From Candidatus Anammoximicrobium sp. (GTDB lineage: Bacteria > Planctomycetota > Planctomycetia > Pirellulales > Pirellulaceae), in the NCBI GenBank assembly GCA_012515235.1, contig JAAYYU010000361.1, positions 1-36,656 of the forward strand: 36,656 nt of DNA, written 5' to 3'. Under the pieces are notes generated by a model. The model saw only the letters and a list, made by a program, of their open reading frames with translations, was not told where the DNA came from and ran no database searches. Both the position numbers and the translations under genes were made by a program. Position 1 is the stretch's first letter. Each line of letters opens with the position of its first letter. This document shows, in pieces, positions 6,240 through 16,400 of the stretch.

Positions 6240-8114
6240 ATGGACGCGAACTCTGCAGAGGGAATCGCCAAGACGGTTTCGCTGAGACCGTTGATGGCCA
6301 ACTTCGATCTTGGGTCCCTCCGATCTTGGGCCGAAGCCGAGATCGATCAGTTGATCCGGAAAAACGAAGATTTGATGCAGCGTCTTGCGGCGTTTGAACG
6401 CGAGCGCGAACACGCCCGTGTCCAGATGTTCGTACATTGGATGACGGACGGCTATCGCGTGGACGAAGCCATTACACCCCGGCTATTCCGACTGAGTTCA
6501 CTGGCCGGACGGATTCTGCGGCTTGTGCAACCGATCGACCTGTTCATCTGCAACAGTCCGGACCAAAATGCCTGCTGCCTTCCATCGCAGAAAGGTAATC
6601 GCCTGATTGTATGCCTGCATTCTGGGCTGGTCTCGCTACTCGGATCACAGGAATTGCTGTTCGTAATTGGGCATGAAGTGGGACACGCGGTGCTCAAATT
6701 TGGGCACAGGCTGGGCATCTCTTTCGACAATCCGGACTTCAGCCCGCTCGAAGTGCTGGCGGCTCGCGCCCATGATCGTGCCCACGAGGTGTCGTGTGAT
6801 CGGTTTGGGCTTCTTGCCTGCCAAGACGTCCGCGCAGCCTGCTCGGCCCTGTTTAAGATTGCTACCGGACTTGACGAACGGTGGATGTCCTTTAATGAAA
6901 CCGCCTACGCACGGCACTTCGACGACATGGCGAAATGGGCCGAGTTAATCTCGGTAAACGATCCTTCGAGTACGCACCCGCTTATCCCCATGCGAGTGAA
7001 GGCTCTCGTTGATTTCTCGAAATCGGAAAGCTACGCGACGGCATTCGGCTGGACCGATTGGGAGATTCCAACCGTTCAGATGGAGGGGCTGCTTAACACG
7101 ATGTTGTCCGTTCTTGACCCCAGGGATATCTGGGAGGAGTACAACAAAGGTGAGGAAGGACCGACGAATCAATTCCTTTTGGATGGTGCGTTGCTGCTGA
7201 TCGCCGCTGACGGAGCCGTATCACCGGACGAGATTGGGTGGCTTGCTGCCCGGACGAAGGACGCTTGGTCAGCAGAGTCGCTCGCCCAAGGTTTTTCACA
7301 GCCAGAATTCTTGGATCAGCTCCGCGCGCGAGTCGAGGAAAACGCGTCGTTTCTACGCAAGAAAGTCCCGCCCCTCAAACGCGCCGGGTTGCTCCAGGTC
7401 ATGTTTGATATCGCCCTACGCGCCGGCGGCATTACCCAAGCCGAAAGCCAAACGCTCCACAAATTTTGCGAGTTACTGCAAATTCCTCCGGAGGTCGCAA
7501 ACAAGGTATACCATCGCGCAGTCCAGGAATCCGAGGATGCCACTCATCGGGAAAAAGGAACGCCGCAGCCCGCTCAGAGACCTGCCGAACCGGAAACACC
7601 CGATTCCTGCCCTCCTGCTGACGTGCTTGAGGCGATAGTCGAACGCGCCAAGTTGCCGGCCACCGCGCTGGCAAGAGCAACAGAGGTCTGTGACCAGATT
7701 CGCTCGCAGAATCTCCCGCCCCCGGTCGCGGCCCGTGCTTTGGTCGCTTGGGCAATTACGGCCTCGCGTAGCGACGGGCCCCTCAGCGATACACAGGGAA
7801 AGAAAATGGCCGTAGCCGCGATCAAGGTCTGCCGGGAGATCCAGCGAGCGGCGGGAGTGGCCCGCAAGTACAAGTCGCCCCCCGCGGACAGACTTGTTCG
7901 GCAGCATGGAGTCGTCGCACTGTTCCGCCGAGGCGAGAAAATCGGCCGTGGTGCCGACAACAAGCCGCACGTGATCATCTCCGTTTCCAAGGCGAACTGC
8001 TGCGTTGTCGTTGCCCCCGAGGACAATTTGACGGCGACAGAAACGGTTGATCCCCACGACCTGGCGAAAGACCCAGTAAATGGTGACTGGCCGGGGGAAC
8101 TGGCCGTTTCGTGA
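6240..8114 (+). CDS. M48-type zinc metalloprotease with TerB-like domain
   Basis: The 624-residue product starts at the ATG at 6240, with GGGAG upstream. A helical N-terminus (20-65) precedes a peptidase region with H145-E-x-x-H149 (HEVGH), a third ligand candidate E183 in HEVSCDRFG with D187, and STHP at about 244-247, the pattern of M48 (Ste24/HtpX-like) peptidases. Unlike HtpX it shows no transmembrane helices, so it looks soluble. Residues about 310-425 resemble TerB (LLLIAADGAVSPDE, then FDIALRAGGITQAES with acidic positions). A linker and a C-terminal alpha/beta region (about 550-624) are unassigned. TerB domains occur in stress and phage-response operons (family knowledge). It stands between the HD hydrolase and the helicase operon. 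Codon use is less GC-biased than in the helicase gene, consistent with separate acquisition. Confidence 0.83.
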   Translation: MDANSAEGIAKTVSLRPLMANFDLGSLRSWAEAEIDQLIRKNEDLMQRLAAFEREREHARVQMFVHWMTDGYRVDEAITPRLFRLSSLAGRILRLVQPIDLFICNSPDQNACCLPSQKGNRLIVCLHSGLVSLLGSQELLFVIGHEVGHAVLKFGHRLGISFDNPDFSPLEVLAARAHDRAHEVSCDRFGLLACQDVRAACSALFKIATGLDERWMSFNETAYARHFDDMAKWAELISVNDPSSTHPLIPMRVKALVDFSKSESYATAFGWTDWEIPTVQMEGLLNTMLSVLDPRDIWEEYNKGEEGPTNQFLLDGALLLIAADGAVSPDEIGWLAARTKDAWSAESLAQGFSQPEFLDQLRARVEENASFLRKKVPPLKRAGLLQVMFDIALRAGGITQAESQTLHKFCELLQIPPEVANKVYHRAVQESEDATHREKGTPQPAQRPAEPETPDSCPPADVLEAIVERAKLPATALARATEVCDQIRSQNLPPPVAARALVAWAITASRSDGPLSDTQGKKMAVAAIKVCREIQRAAGVARKYKSPPADRLVRQHGVVALFRRGEKIGRGADNKPHVIISVSKANCCVVVAPEDNLTATETVDPHDLAKDPVNGDWPGELAVS

Positions 8115-8461
8115 TTTGACGCGTCGCCCGCCATGCCGGACACAGCGGAACCTCTGCTTTTGATTTGACAAGACCGAAGATCCGCCGACAGCACGCGGCC
8201 CGTCGGTTTGCAGGAGCTAGCGGCCGGCGTGCTGTGACTTCGGGACAGGCCGGCTTGGCTCAGTTTTCATCGGGGACACTTTTTCGACCTTGTGGTCGGA
8301 TGGTCCGTTGCCGCCCCCGCCGGCTGGCGGTAGACTTACCGTCCTTGGGTGCCCGGCGCGCGGCCACGCGCCGGACTGAAATCGGTTTGCGGGGCGACCG
8401 CTCTTCCTGCCTTTCGGCGGCTGCCCCGCAGGCCGGCCCATTTAGGAAGGCGGATTCCGAA
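8115..8461. promoter_or_regulatory. Leader region ahead of the helicase operon, with a GC hairpin
   Basis: The region is 347 bases long without a believable gene; the open frame that runs into the helicase reads as non-coding (Arg-, Ala-, Ser-rich). It contains TTGACA at 8165-8170 without a good -10 partner at 16-18 bases. A perfect 8-bp stem, CCGGCGCG/CGCGCCGG, lies at 8353-8374 with a 6-base loop. A run of T after GGGGACAC lies near 8280. A long structured leader of this kind could carry the promoter and control of the defence operon; the mechanism is not visible. Confidence 0.35.
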
Positions 8462-11400
8462 ATGCCTACGCCCAACATCACGGCCGGCAGCATCGTGAGC
8501 GGCCCGACACTGCCTGAGCCGATCGAGGTCATCGCGGTGGTGCCGATGGGCCCGTCCCTGAAGGTCATCGGCCGCGGGCGGCAGAGCGGCCAGACGTATG
8601 ACCCGGTCCTGAGTCCCCAGCAGTTGGCCATGCTTTCGGTCTCGGCCGAGCGCGGGCCGTTCGATGGGGATGCCCGGCTGTTCCGGCTGGGCATCGAGGC
8701 TCACCGGCTAGGGCTGGCCTACGAATACGATCCGTTCTTCTCGCTCTCCATCGCCCGGGTCGATCCCCTGCCGCACCAGTTGGACGCCGTCTACAACTAC
8801 TTCTTGCGGCTGCCCCGCATCCGTTTTCTGCTGGCCGATGATCCGGGCTCCGGCAAGACGGTCATGGCCGGCCTGACGCACAAGGAACTCAAGGCACGGG
8901 GGCTAGTCAAACGGGTGCTGATCGTCGCCCCACCCAACTTGACATTCCAGTGGCAGCGGGAGATGGCCGACAAGTTCCGCGAGAGATTCGAGGTTATTCG
9001 TGGGGCCACGTTGCGGGCCAATTACGGCCAGAACCCGTGGCAGGAACACGACCAGGTGATCACGTCCGTGTCGTGGGCCTCGCTTGTCCAAGACGCCCGC
9101 GAAAGCCTGCTCCGCTCTCGCTGGGATCTGGTCATCGTGGATGAAGCCCACAAAATGAGCGCCCGCTCCGAAGACCACACGACCTACGCCTATCGGCTCG
9201 GGCGCGAACTGTCCAAGATGACCGACCATTACCTGCTGATGACCGCCACGCCGCACAAGGGCGACCCGGAGCACTTCCGCCGGTTCCTTGCCCTGCTGGA
9301 CGCCGACGTGTACGGCAGCATCGAGAGCCTGCAACAGGCAATGCGCGAGCAGGAAGCCCCGTTCTATCTGCGCCGCACCAAGGAAGCCCTGGTCACGTTT
9401 CCCGACGCGGAAACCGGCGAAGTCAAGAAGCTGTTCACCAAACGCGAAGTCCGCAGCGCCGCCTTCGACTTGGACGGCGACGAACTCGACTTCTACGAGG
9501 AATTGACGCGGTACGTCGAGGACCAGTCCATCGCCGCCGCCGGCGACCAGTCGGCCCGCGGCCGGGCGGTCGGGTTCACGATGGCCATGCTTCAGCGCCG
9601 TATGGCGTCGTCCGTATACGCCGTGCGCCGGAGCCTGGAACGGATGCGGGACCGCCGCGAGAAGATCCTGGCCGATCCCGAAAAGTACCGCCGCGAGCAG
9701 ATCGAACGGCGCATGCCCGACGATTTCGACGACCTGGACGAAGAAGACCAGCAGCAGATCATCGCCCAACTCGAAGACGAAGTGCTGTCCTACGACCCGG
9801 CAATCCTGCGGGAGGAAATCGCCCAACTGTCGCAACTGATCGACCACGCCGTGCAGATTCAAGGCCGCGACGTTCAATCGAAGCTGAACAAACTGCGGTC
9901 GGTCCTGACGGAAGAAGGCATCTTCTCGGACCCGCAGATGAAGCTGTTGGTGTTCACCGAACACAAGGATACGCTGGACTACTTGGTCGCCGACGGCAAG
10001 GACGGCCGGCCGCTGGGGAAACTCCGCGAATGGGGCCTGACCGTGACGCAAATCCACGGCGGCATGAAGATCGGCGACCGGGACACGCCGGGTTCGCGCA
10101 TCTATGCGGAGCGGGAATTCCGCGACAGCGCTCAGGTCCTGGTTGCCACGGAAGCGGCTGGCGAAGGCATCAACCTGCAGTTCTGCTGGCTGATGGTGAA
10201 CTTCGACATTCCTTGGAACCCCGTGCGGCTGGAACAACGCGTCGGCCGCATCCACCGGTACGGCCAGGAGAAGGACTGCCTGATCTTCAATTTCGTTGCC
10301 CAGAACACGCGCGAAGGCCGCGTGTTGCACAAGCTGCTGGAACGGCTTGCCGAAATCCGCACGGCGCTTGGGACCGATCAGGTGTTTGATGTGGTAGGCG
10401 AAGTGTTTCCCGCGAACCTGCTGGAGAAGTTGCTGCGGGACATGTACGCCCGGCAGACGGATGAGCACAAGATCCAGGACCGTATTGTCCGCGACATCAG
10501 CCCCGATCGTTTCCGGGCCATCACGGAATCCGCCTTGGAGGGGCTCGCCAAGAAGGAATTGAACCTGTCCGCGATCGTCGGCCGCAGCACCGAGGCCAAG
10601 GAACGCCGGCTGGTCCCCGAAATTGTCGAGCAGTTCTTTGTCGATGCCGCACCGGAGAGCGGGCTGAATCCCAAGCCGACCGCCAAAGGCAGCCATTGTT
10701 ACCGCGTCGGCAAGGTGCCCAAGAACCTCATTCCGATCGGTGACGCCCAGGAACACCGTTTCGGCCGCCTGGGCAGGGAATACGCCCGGATCATCTTTGA
10801 CAAGGAACTGCTCAAGGCCGATCCCAACGTCGAATGGGTAACGCCCGGACATGCGCTGTTCGAGGCCGTGCGGGCTGACGTGTTGCAGCGCGTGGACGAC
10901 GATCTCCGCCGCGGCGCGGTGTTCTACGACTTGCATCGCACCGAGCCGGCCGTGCTGGATGTTTTCGCCGCCTCGATCAAGGACGGCCGGGCCAACACAC
11001 TACACCGCCGGCTGTTTGGCATCGAGACCTCGTCGGCGGGCCAGATGACCTTGCGCGAACCCACGTACTTCCACACCATCACTCCGGCTCCGTCCGGCAC
11101 GGCCGGGCCGGGCGGCGGTTTCCCGTTGCCGGCGCGGCAGCTTGTCGAACAGTTCCTGTACGAGCGGGTCCTGCAATCGTGGTGCGAACGGGCGGCCGGC
11201 GACCGGGCCGCCGAGGTCGAACGCGTCGCCCGGCATGTCGAAGTCAGCCTGAACGCTCTGATCGACCGGCAGAACATCCAATTGGCCGACTACCTGAATC
11301 GGCAAGTGCAAGGGCAGACGGTTTCGGGGCTGGATGGTCTGATCGCCCAAAGCGAACAGCACTTGGACGAACTGAACAACCGGCTGGAAACCCGCCGGCG

Positions 11401-11902
11401 CGAGTTGGAATTGGAGCGTCACTGCGCCGTGGCCGACATTACGCATCTCGGCCGTGCTTGGGTCGTGCCGCATCCGGAGCGTACCAGTCCGCAGTTGGCC
11501 CCCATGATCCGCGACGACGACATCGAGCAAATCGCCGTCCGGGAGGCCGTCAAGCACGAGGAGGCCCGCGGATGGGTTGTGGAAAGCGTGGAGACGGAGA
11601 ACCGCGGCTTCGATCTGATTTCGCGCCGGCCGCATCCGGAAGACCCCAAGACCTTTATCGAGGTCCGGTTCGTTGAGGTCAAAGGCCGGGCCGGTGTTGG
11701 CGATATCGCTCTAAGCGACAACGAGTACCGTACTGCCGTGCGTCTCAAGGGCGACTACTGGCTGTATGCGGTATTCAACTGCGCCGGCACGCCGCAACTG
11801 CACGCCATCCAGAACCCGGCCCGGCTGGGCTGGCAGCCGGTGGTGACCGTCGAGCACTATCGGATCGCTCCCCAGTCTCTGCTGGAGGCAACGCGAAAAT
11901 GA
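8462..11902 (+). CDS. SNF2-family DEAH helicase with C-terminal DUF3883 nuclease-like domain
   Basis: The product has 1,146 residues. The SNF2/helicase core shows a Q-like PLPHQLDAV, Walker A DPGSGKT (127-133), Walker B DEAH (227-230), TATPHKGD (motif III), IHGGM, ATEAAGEGINLQ (motif V) and LEQRVGRIHRYGQ (motif VI). A long insertion between the two RecA lobes is acidic and helical. Around 1030-1125 is a DUF3883-like domain with GFDLIS followed by FVEVKGR, spaced like the D...ExK of PD-(D/E)XK nucleases, then SDNEYRTA. The ATG at 8462 is preferred over upstream frame extension because the GPTLPEP start suits the family and AGGAAGG precedes it. It would translocate on or remodel foreign DNA, perhaps cutting it. 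Its stop overlaps the next start (ATGA), so the two are translationally coupled. It is the first gene of the core defence block. Confidence 0.93.
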   Translation: MPTPNITAGSIVSGPTLPEPIEVIAVVPMGPSLKVIGRGRQSGQTYDPVLSPQQLAMLSVSAERGPFDGDARLFRLGIEAHRLGLAYEYDPFFSLSIARVDPLPHQLDAVYNYFLRLPRIRFLLADDPGSGKTVMAGLTHKELKARGLVKRVLIVAPPNLTFQWQREMADKFRERFEVIRGATLRANYGQNPWQEHDQVITSVSWASLVQDARESLLRSRWDLVIVDEAHKMSARSEDHTTYAYRLGRELSKMTDHYLLMTATPHKGDPEHFRRFLALLDADVYGSIESLQQAMREQEAPFYLRRTKEALVTFPDAETGEVKKLFTKREVRSAAFDLDGDELDFYEELTRYVEDQSIAAAGDQSARGRAVGFTMAMLQRRMASSVYAVRRSLERMRDRREKILADPEKYRREQIERRMPDDFDDLDEEDQQQIIAQLEDEVLSYDPAILREEIAQLSQLIDHAVQIQGRDVQSKLNKLRSVLTEEGIFSDPQMKLLVFTEHKDTLDYLVADGKDGRPLGKLREWGLTVTQIHGGMKIGDRDTPGSRIYAEREFRDSAQVLVATEAAGEGINLQFCWLMVNFDIPWNPVRLEQRVGRIHRYGQEKDCLIFNFVAQNTREGRVLHKLLERLAEIRTALGTDQVFDVVGEVFPANLLEKLLRDMYARQTDEHKIQDRIVRDISPDRFRAITESALEGLAKKELNLSAIVGRSTEAKERRLVPEIVEQFFVDAAPESGLNPKPTAKGSHCYRVGKVPKNLIPIGDAQEHRFGRLGREYARIIFDKELLKADPNVEWVTPGHALFEAVRADVLQRVDDDLRRGAVFYDLHRTEPAVLDVFAASIKDGRANTLHRRLFGIETSSAGQMTLREPTYFHTITPAPSGTAGPGGGFPLPARQLVEQFLYERVLQSWCERAAGDRAAEVERVARHVEVSLNALIDRQNIQLADYLNRQVQGQTVSGLDGLIAQSEQHLDELNNRLETRRRELELERHCAVADITHLGRAWVVPHPERTSPQLAPMIRDDDIEQIAVREAVKHEEARGWVVESVETENRGFDLISRRPHPEDPKTFIEVRFVEVKGRAGVGDIALSDNEYRTAVRLKGDYWLYAVFNCAGTPQLHAIQNPARLGWQPVVTVEHYRIAPQSLLEATRK

Positions 11903-13371
11903 CGGCTGAAACGCTGCCCCCAGTGGACGACGCCTTCGTCGACCGGATTCTGGCGCACCCCGAGTCGCGTGGATTTGAGTGCAAACGCGTGGGTAAGGTC
12001 GACAGACTACTCGAATCCGTCGTCGCCTTCGCCAACTCGGACGGCGGCGTGCTGGCGCTTGGCCTGGAGGACCCTGACCGAGCGACAGGGCGCGACCGCG
12101 TCTTTGGCATCCAAGAGCACCCCATGAACTGGGACGAACTGCTCCGCAAACTCCGCTCCCGGGTCACGGAACCGGATCAACTTCCAGTCACCCACCAGGA
12201 GATCGCCTGCACTCTGCGCGACGGCTCACGCGGATCGCTCATTCTCCTCAGAATCCAGAAGAGCAGCCGAATTCACAGCCTCGTGGACGACGGCACATTC
12301 GTCCGCTTGTCCAAGGGCAACAAGGAACTGACGGCGACCGAAATCAACGACCTCTGCTACGCGCGAGGTGTCATCTCGGCCGAGACGCGTCTGGAGAACG
12401 TGGATTTTGAACTCTTGGAAACGGACTACTGGAAAGCCTACGCCCGGCGGCGCAAGCTGACGCGGCCCATCGAAGAAGCCTTGTTTCATCTGGGACTGGC
12501 GAAGCGCGACGCCGGCGGCAAGCTCTGGCCCACGCGGGCTGCCGTCCTGCTGTTCGCCGAAGAACCTTCCGGCCTGTTAGCCAGCAAGGCCGCCGTTCGC
12601 GTGTTCCATTATCGCGGGACGAAGATCTCCACCGATCCGAACACCAACCTGGTGCGCAAACCGGTCACCGTGGGCGGGCCGTTGATTCAGTTGATTCCCG
12701 ACGCGATCCAGACCGTGATCAACGAGCTGGCCACCGGCGTTCAGTTTGGGCCCCTGGGCTTCGAGATCGTGCAGAAGTACCCCGTTCGCGTGCTGGCGGA
12801 AGCCATCACCAACGCGGTCATTCACCGGGACTACCGCCTGCCGGTTGACGTGATGGTCCGCGTCTTTTCGGATCGGATCGAGATTGAATCACCGGGGTTG
12901 CTGGCCGGTCCGGTGACCACGGCCAACATCGCCCAGATCGGCGCGCACAGCCGCAACCCGCTGATCATCCAACATCTCCGCCAGTTCCCCGATCCGCCGA
13001 ATTTGGACGCGGGCGAAGGTGTACGCATGATGTTCGGCACGATGCGCGAAGCGGGGCTGTATCCGCCGCTGTACGCCAGTCGCCCCAGAATTCCCCGCGA
13101 GGCGGTCGTCGTACAGTTGGCGAATCAGAATCGTCCCTCCGCTTGGGAGCAGGTCAGTGCGTACATCGACCAATACGGTTCCGTTGGCAACGCCGAAGTG
13201 CGCCGCTTGTTGGGAACCGAAGATGTGCTGACCGGTACGCGCCAGTTGAAGGCCTGGGTGGAGCAGGGACTTCTGATCGTGATGAATCCGGACGCCGCCA
13301 AAAGGGTCCGCCGTTACACGAAACCCGACACGTTGCCGGACCAGGATTTATTTTCAAACACGGTTAGATAA
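11899..13371 (+). CDS. AlbA_2 (Schlafen-type) and RecG-C/HATPase_c_4-type protein
   Basis: The product has 490 residues. Residues about 14-140 form an AlbA_2 domain (FECKR, then VVAFANSDGGVLALGLED, later DGTFVRLSKGNKELT), a nucleic-acid-binding fold related to Schlafen cores. About 285-390 is the ATP-binding-like domain often annotated RecG C-terminal (PVRVLAEAITNAVIHRDYR, then SDRIEIESPG, GEGVRMMFGTMREAG). A winged-helix end follows (about 410-475). Proteins of this kind are often named transcriptional regulators or divergent DNA-binding ATPases and are frequent in defence islands; some Schlafen-like members are RNases. The start overlaps the helicase stop as ATGA, which implies a matched partner. 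Whether it regulates the operon or acts as an effector cannot be read from sequence. Confidence 0.9.
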   Translation: MTAETLPPVDDAFVDRILAHPESRGFECKRVGKVDRLLESVVAFANSDGGVLALGLEDPDRATGRDRVFGIQEHPMNWDELLRKLRSRVTEPDQLPVTHQEIACTLRDGSRGSLILLRIQKSSRIHSLVDDGTFVRLSKGNKELTATEINDLCYARGVISAETRLENVDFELLETDYWKAYARRRKLTRPIEEALFHLGLAKRDAGGKLWPTRAAVLLFAEEPSGLLASKAAVRVFHYRGTKISTDPNTNLVRKPVTVGGPLIQLIPDAIQTVINELATGVQFGPLGFEIVQKYPVRVLAEAITNAVIHRDYRLPVDVMVRVFSDRIEIESPGLLAGPVTTANIAQIGAHSRNPLIIQHLRQFPDPPNLDAGEGVRMMFGTMREAGLYPPLYASRPRIPREAVVVQLANQNRPSAWEQVSAYIDQYGSVGNAEVRRLLGTEDVLTGTRQLKAWVEQGLLIVMNPDAAKRVRRYTKPDTLPDQDLFSNTVR

Positions 13372-13462
13372 TAGACCCGGCTAGGATACGTAACTTGCTG
13401 GCAAATAGGGAGTTAGGTGATATGTTATTATCAAAACCCCTGCTTGTTGGTGGATAACCACG
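13372..13462 (+). promoter_or_regulatory. AT-rich gap, possible internal promoter before the methylase
   Basis: In an otherwise compact, GC-rich block this 91-base gap is strikingly AT-rich. It holds TTGCTG (13395-13400) and TATGTT (13421-13426), but the spacer is 20 bases, longer than ideal; TGATAT at 17 bases is a poorer match. A separate promoter for methylase, small gene and ATPase is plausible. That would let methylation be established apart from the helicase. Confidence 0.35.
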
Positions 13463-16400
13463 ATGGGATTGGAACCCGCGTTGAACAATTCAACTTACCC
13501 CAAACGCCTCATCGAAGTGGACCTTCCTATCCGCCGCATCTCGGCCCACGCCCGCCGGGAGAAGTCGATTCGGCATGGGCACATTTCGACGCTGCACATC
13601 TGGTGGGCGCGGCGGCCGCTGGCGGCTTGCCGAGCGGTGATCTGCGCGGCGCTGTGGCCGGACCCGGCCGATCCGATCTGCCCACCGATGTTCCGCGACG
13701 AGGCGGCTCGGCTCATCAACGCCTTTGCCGCCAAGGCCGATGGCGACATGAAGTTGCTGGCCACATCGTCGGAGGAAAGCAAGACGCGCTGGGAGAAGTT
13801 GGCCAAGACTCCGTTGGATACCGCCGATTCAGCGTCCCTTCCCGTGCTTCGCGCCGCGTTACTCGACTTCATCGCCGACTTTGCCAACTGGGACAACTCG
13901 ACGGTCAAGGAGTACCTGGAGACCAGCCGGGCGCTGACGCAAGCCGCGCACGAAGCCCTGGGCGGCGAACCGGGCACTCGGCCGCTGGTCGTGGACCCCT
14001 TTGCCGGCGGCGGCTCGATTCCGCTCGAAGCCCTGCGCGTCGGCGCGGACGCCTTTGCCAGCGATCTCAATCCCGTGGCCGTGCTGCTGAACAAGGTCGT
14101 GCTGGAGTACATCCCCAAGTACGGCCAACGACTGGCTGATGAAGTGCGGAAGTGGGGCGAGTGGATCAAGCAGGAGGCCGAAAAGGAACTGGCCGAGTTC
14201 TACCCCAAGGACCCCGACGGCGCGACGCCCATCGCCTACCTGTGGGCTCGCACCATCCAATGCGAAGGCCCCGGCTGCGGCGCGGAAGTGCCTCTGATCC
14301 GCTCGCTGTGGCTGGCCAAAAAGGCGAACCGGTCCGTCGCGCTCCAACTGGTGCCCAATCCCAAGGCGAAGCGAGTCGATTTCCGGATTATCGTGAAGCA
14401 GGGCGGGAAATGGGTGGGCCAGGACGATCCAAAAACGGAAATGTCAGATCCTCAATTCGATGGCACGGTGAAACGCGGCTCGGCAACCTGCCCGTGCTGC
14501 GGATATACGACGCCGGGCACGCGAGTGCGTGAGCAGCTAAGGCCGCGACGCGGCGGAGGGAACGATGCCCGGTTGGTGTCGGTGGTAACAACTCGACCAA
14601 CGCAGGCCGGCCGATTCTTCCGTCTGCCCACCGAAGTTGAGTGCGGGGCTCCCGGTTGCGCAGCGATCGAGTTGGAGAATAGGGACCGTGAATACCGCGG
14701 ACGAATGCCCCTCGTGCCGCGAGAGCCTATACCGAAAGGCGCTAGTCGATCAGGGGGAGGCTCCCCATTCACGGTGTTCATCTACGGAATGGAACAGTGG
14801 TATGACTTGTTCACCGCGCGGCAGTTGCTCGTTCTAACAACGCTGGTTCGGCTTGTCGGAACGCTGGCGACTCGGCACGGGGGTCATGAGGACAATAGCA
14901 TAGCCGACGCGGTACAGACCATACTGGCATGCGCTGTCGATCGAGAAGCTGAGCACCTCAGCAGCCTCTGTCGTTGGAACGCGTCTGCACAGAAAATGCA
15001 GGCGACTTTTGGTAGACAGGCGATCCCTATCGTATTCGATTTCTGCGAGGCGAATCCATTTGGCGGTTCTGTCGGTTCCTGGAAGAACCTGCTCGAATGT
15101 GTCCTAATCCCGTTTGAAACCGGAAGCGGTGTCGAAGTGTCGGGCCATATCGAGCAGGCTCCGGCGCAGACTCATCCGCTACCCGACGATTCCGCCGTTG
15201 CTTTCTTTACAGACCCGCCGTACTACGACGCGGTTCCTTATGCCGACTTGTCCGATTTTTTCTTTGTTTGGTTACGCCGCATGATCCTCGCCGGGGTACC
15301 GGACGTGGAGCTAACACCCAAGGCGGAAGAATGCATCGTCGATGCATCTCGAAGAAAGGACAAGGCCCGTTACGAACTGATGATGAAGGAGGCAATGGCG
15401 GAAGGTCGGAGGATACTCTCTCCGACAGGTATCGGTACCATCGTGTTCGCTCACAAGTCTACCGCGGGCTGGGAGGCCCAATTACAGGCGATGATTGACG
15501 CGGGCTGGATTATGACTGGTTCCTGGCCGATCGACACAGAAATGGGTACACGGCTCCGAGCAATGGCTTCCGCTGCACTTGCATCGTCCATCCATCTGGT
15601 CTGCCGTCCACGCGAGAGTTCGGACGGCTCTGTCCGGGCCGACGACGTCGGTGACTGGCGCGACGTGCTGGTCGAATTGCCCCGTCGCATCCATGAATGG
15701 ATGCCACGGCTCGCCGAGGAAGGTGTCGTGGGCGCGGACGCGATTTTTGCCTGTCTCGGCCCCGCTCTGGAAGTATTCTCCCGCTACTCCCGTGTGGAGA
15801 AGGCCAGCGGCGAGGTCATCACGCTCCGTGAGTACCTGGAGCAGGTCTGGGCCGCCGTCTCGACGGAGGCGCTGTCCATGATCTTCAAGGAAGCCGACGC
15901 CGCTGGATTAGAACCCGATGCCCGTGTGACCGCGATGTGGCTCTGGACGCTGGGCGGCGGGAACGGAGCCGATTCCACCGCGGATGACGAGGCCGCACCG
16001 GAAGAAGGTCCCGACGACGAGGAATCATCGAGCAGCGGCAAGGAAAGCGCGGTCGGGTACACGCTGGAATACGACGCCGCGCGGAAGATCGCCCAGGGGT
16101 TGGGCATCCACCTGGAGGAGATCGACTCGGTGGTCGAGGTCAAGGGCGACAAAGCTCGTTTGCGGCCCGTGGCCGAGCGGACCAAGCACCTGTTCGGAAA
16201 GGACGAAGCTGCGCCGGCGGCGACGCGGCGGAAAAAGAAGTCCCCGCAGAAGACGCTGTTTGCGGAACTCGACGAAAGCGAAGCCGCCGAGGGCGGCTGG
16301 TCCGAAATGAAGGGGCCGGCGCTGGGCGAGACCGTGCTGGACCGCGTGCATCAGGCCATGATCCTGTTCGCGGCCGGACGAAGCGATGCAATCAAGCGGT

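Noticed and set aside
8903..10936. 677-codon open frame on the minus strand opposite the helicase
   Set aside because: It mirrors the helicase codons in a GC-rich gene; its translation is low-complexity and the plus-strand product has all helicase motifs.
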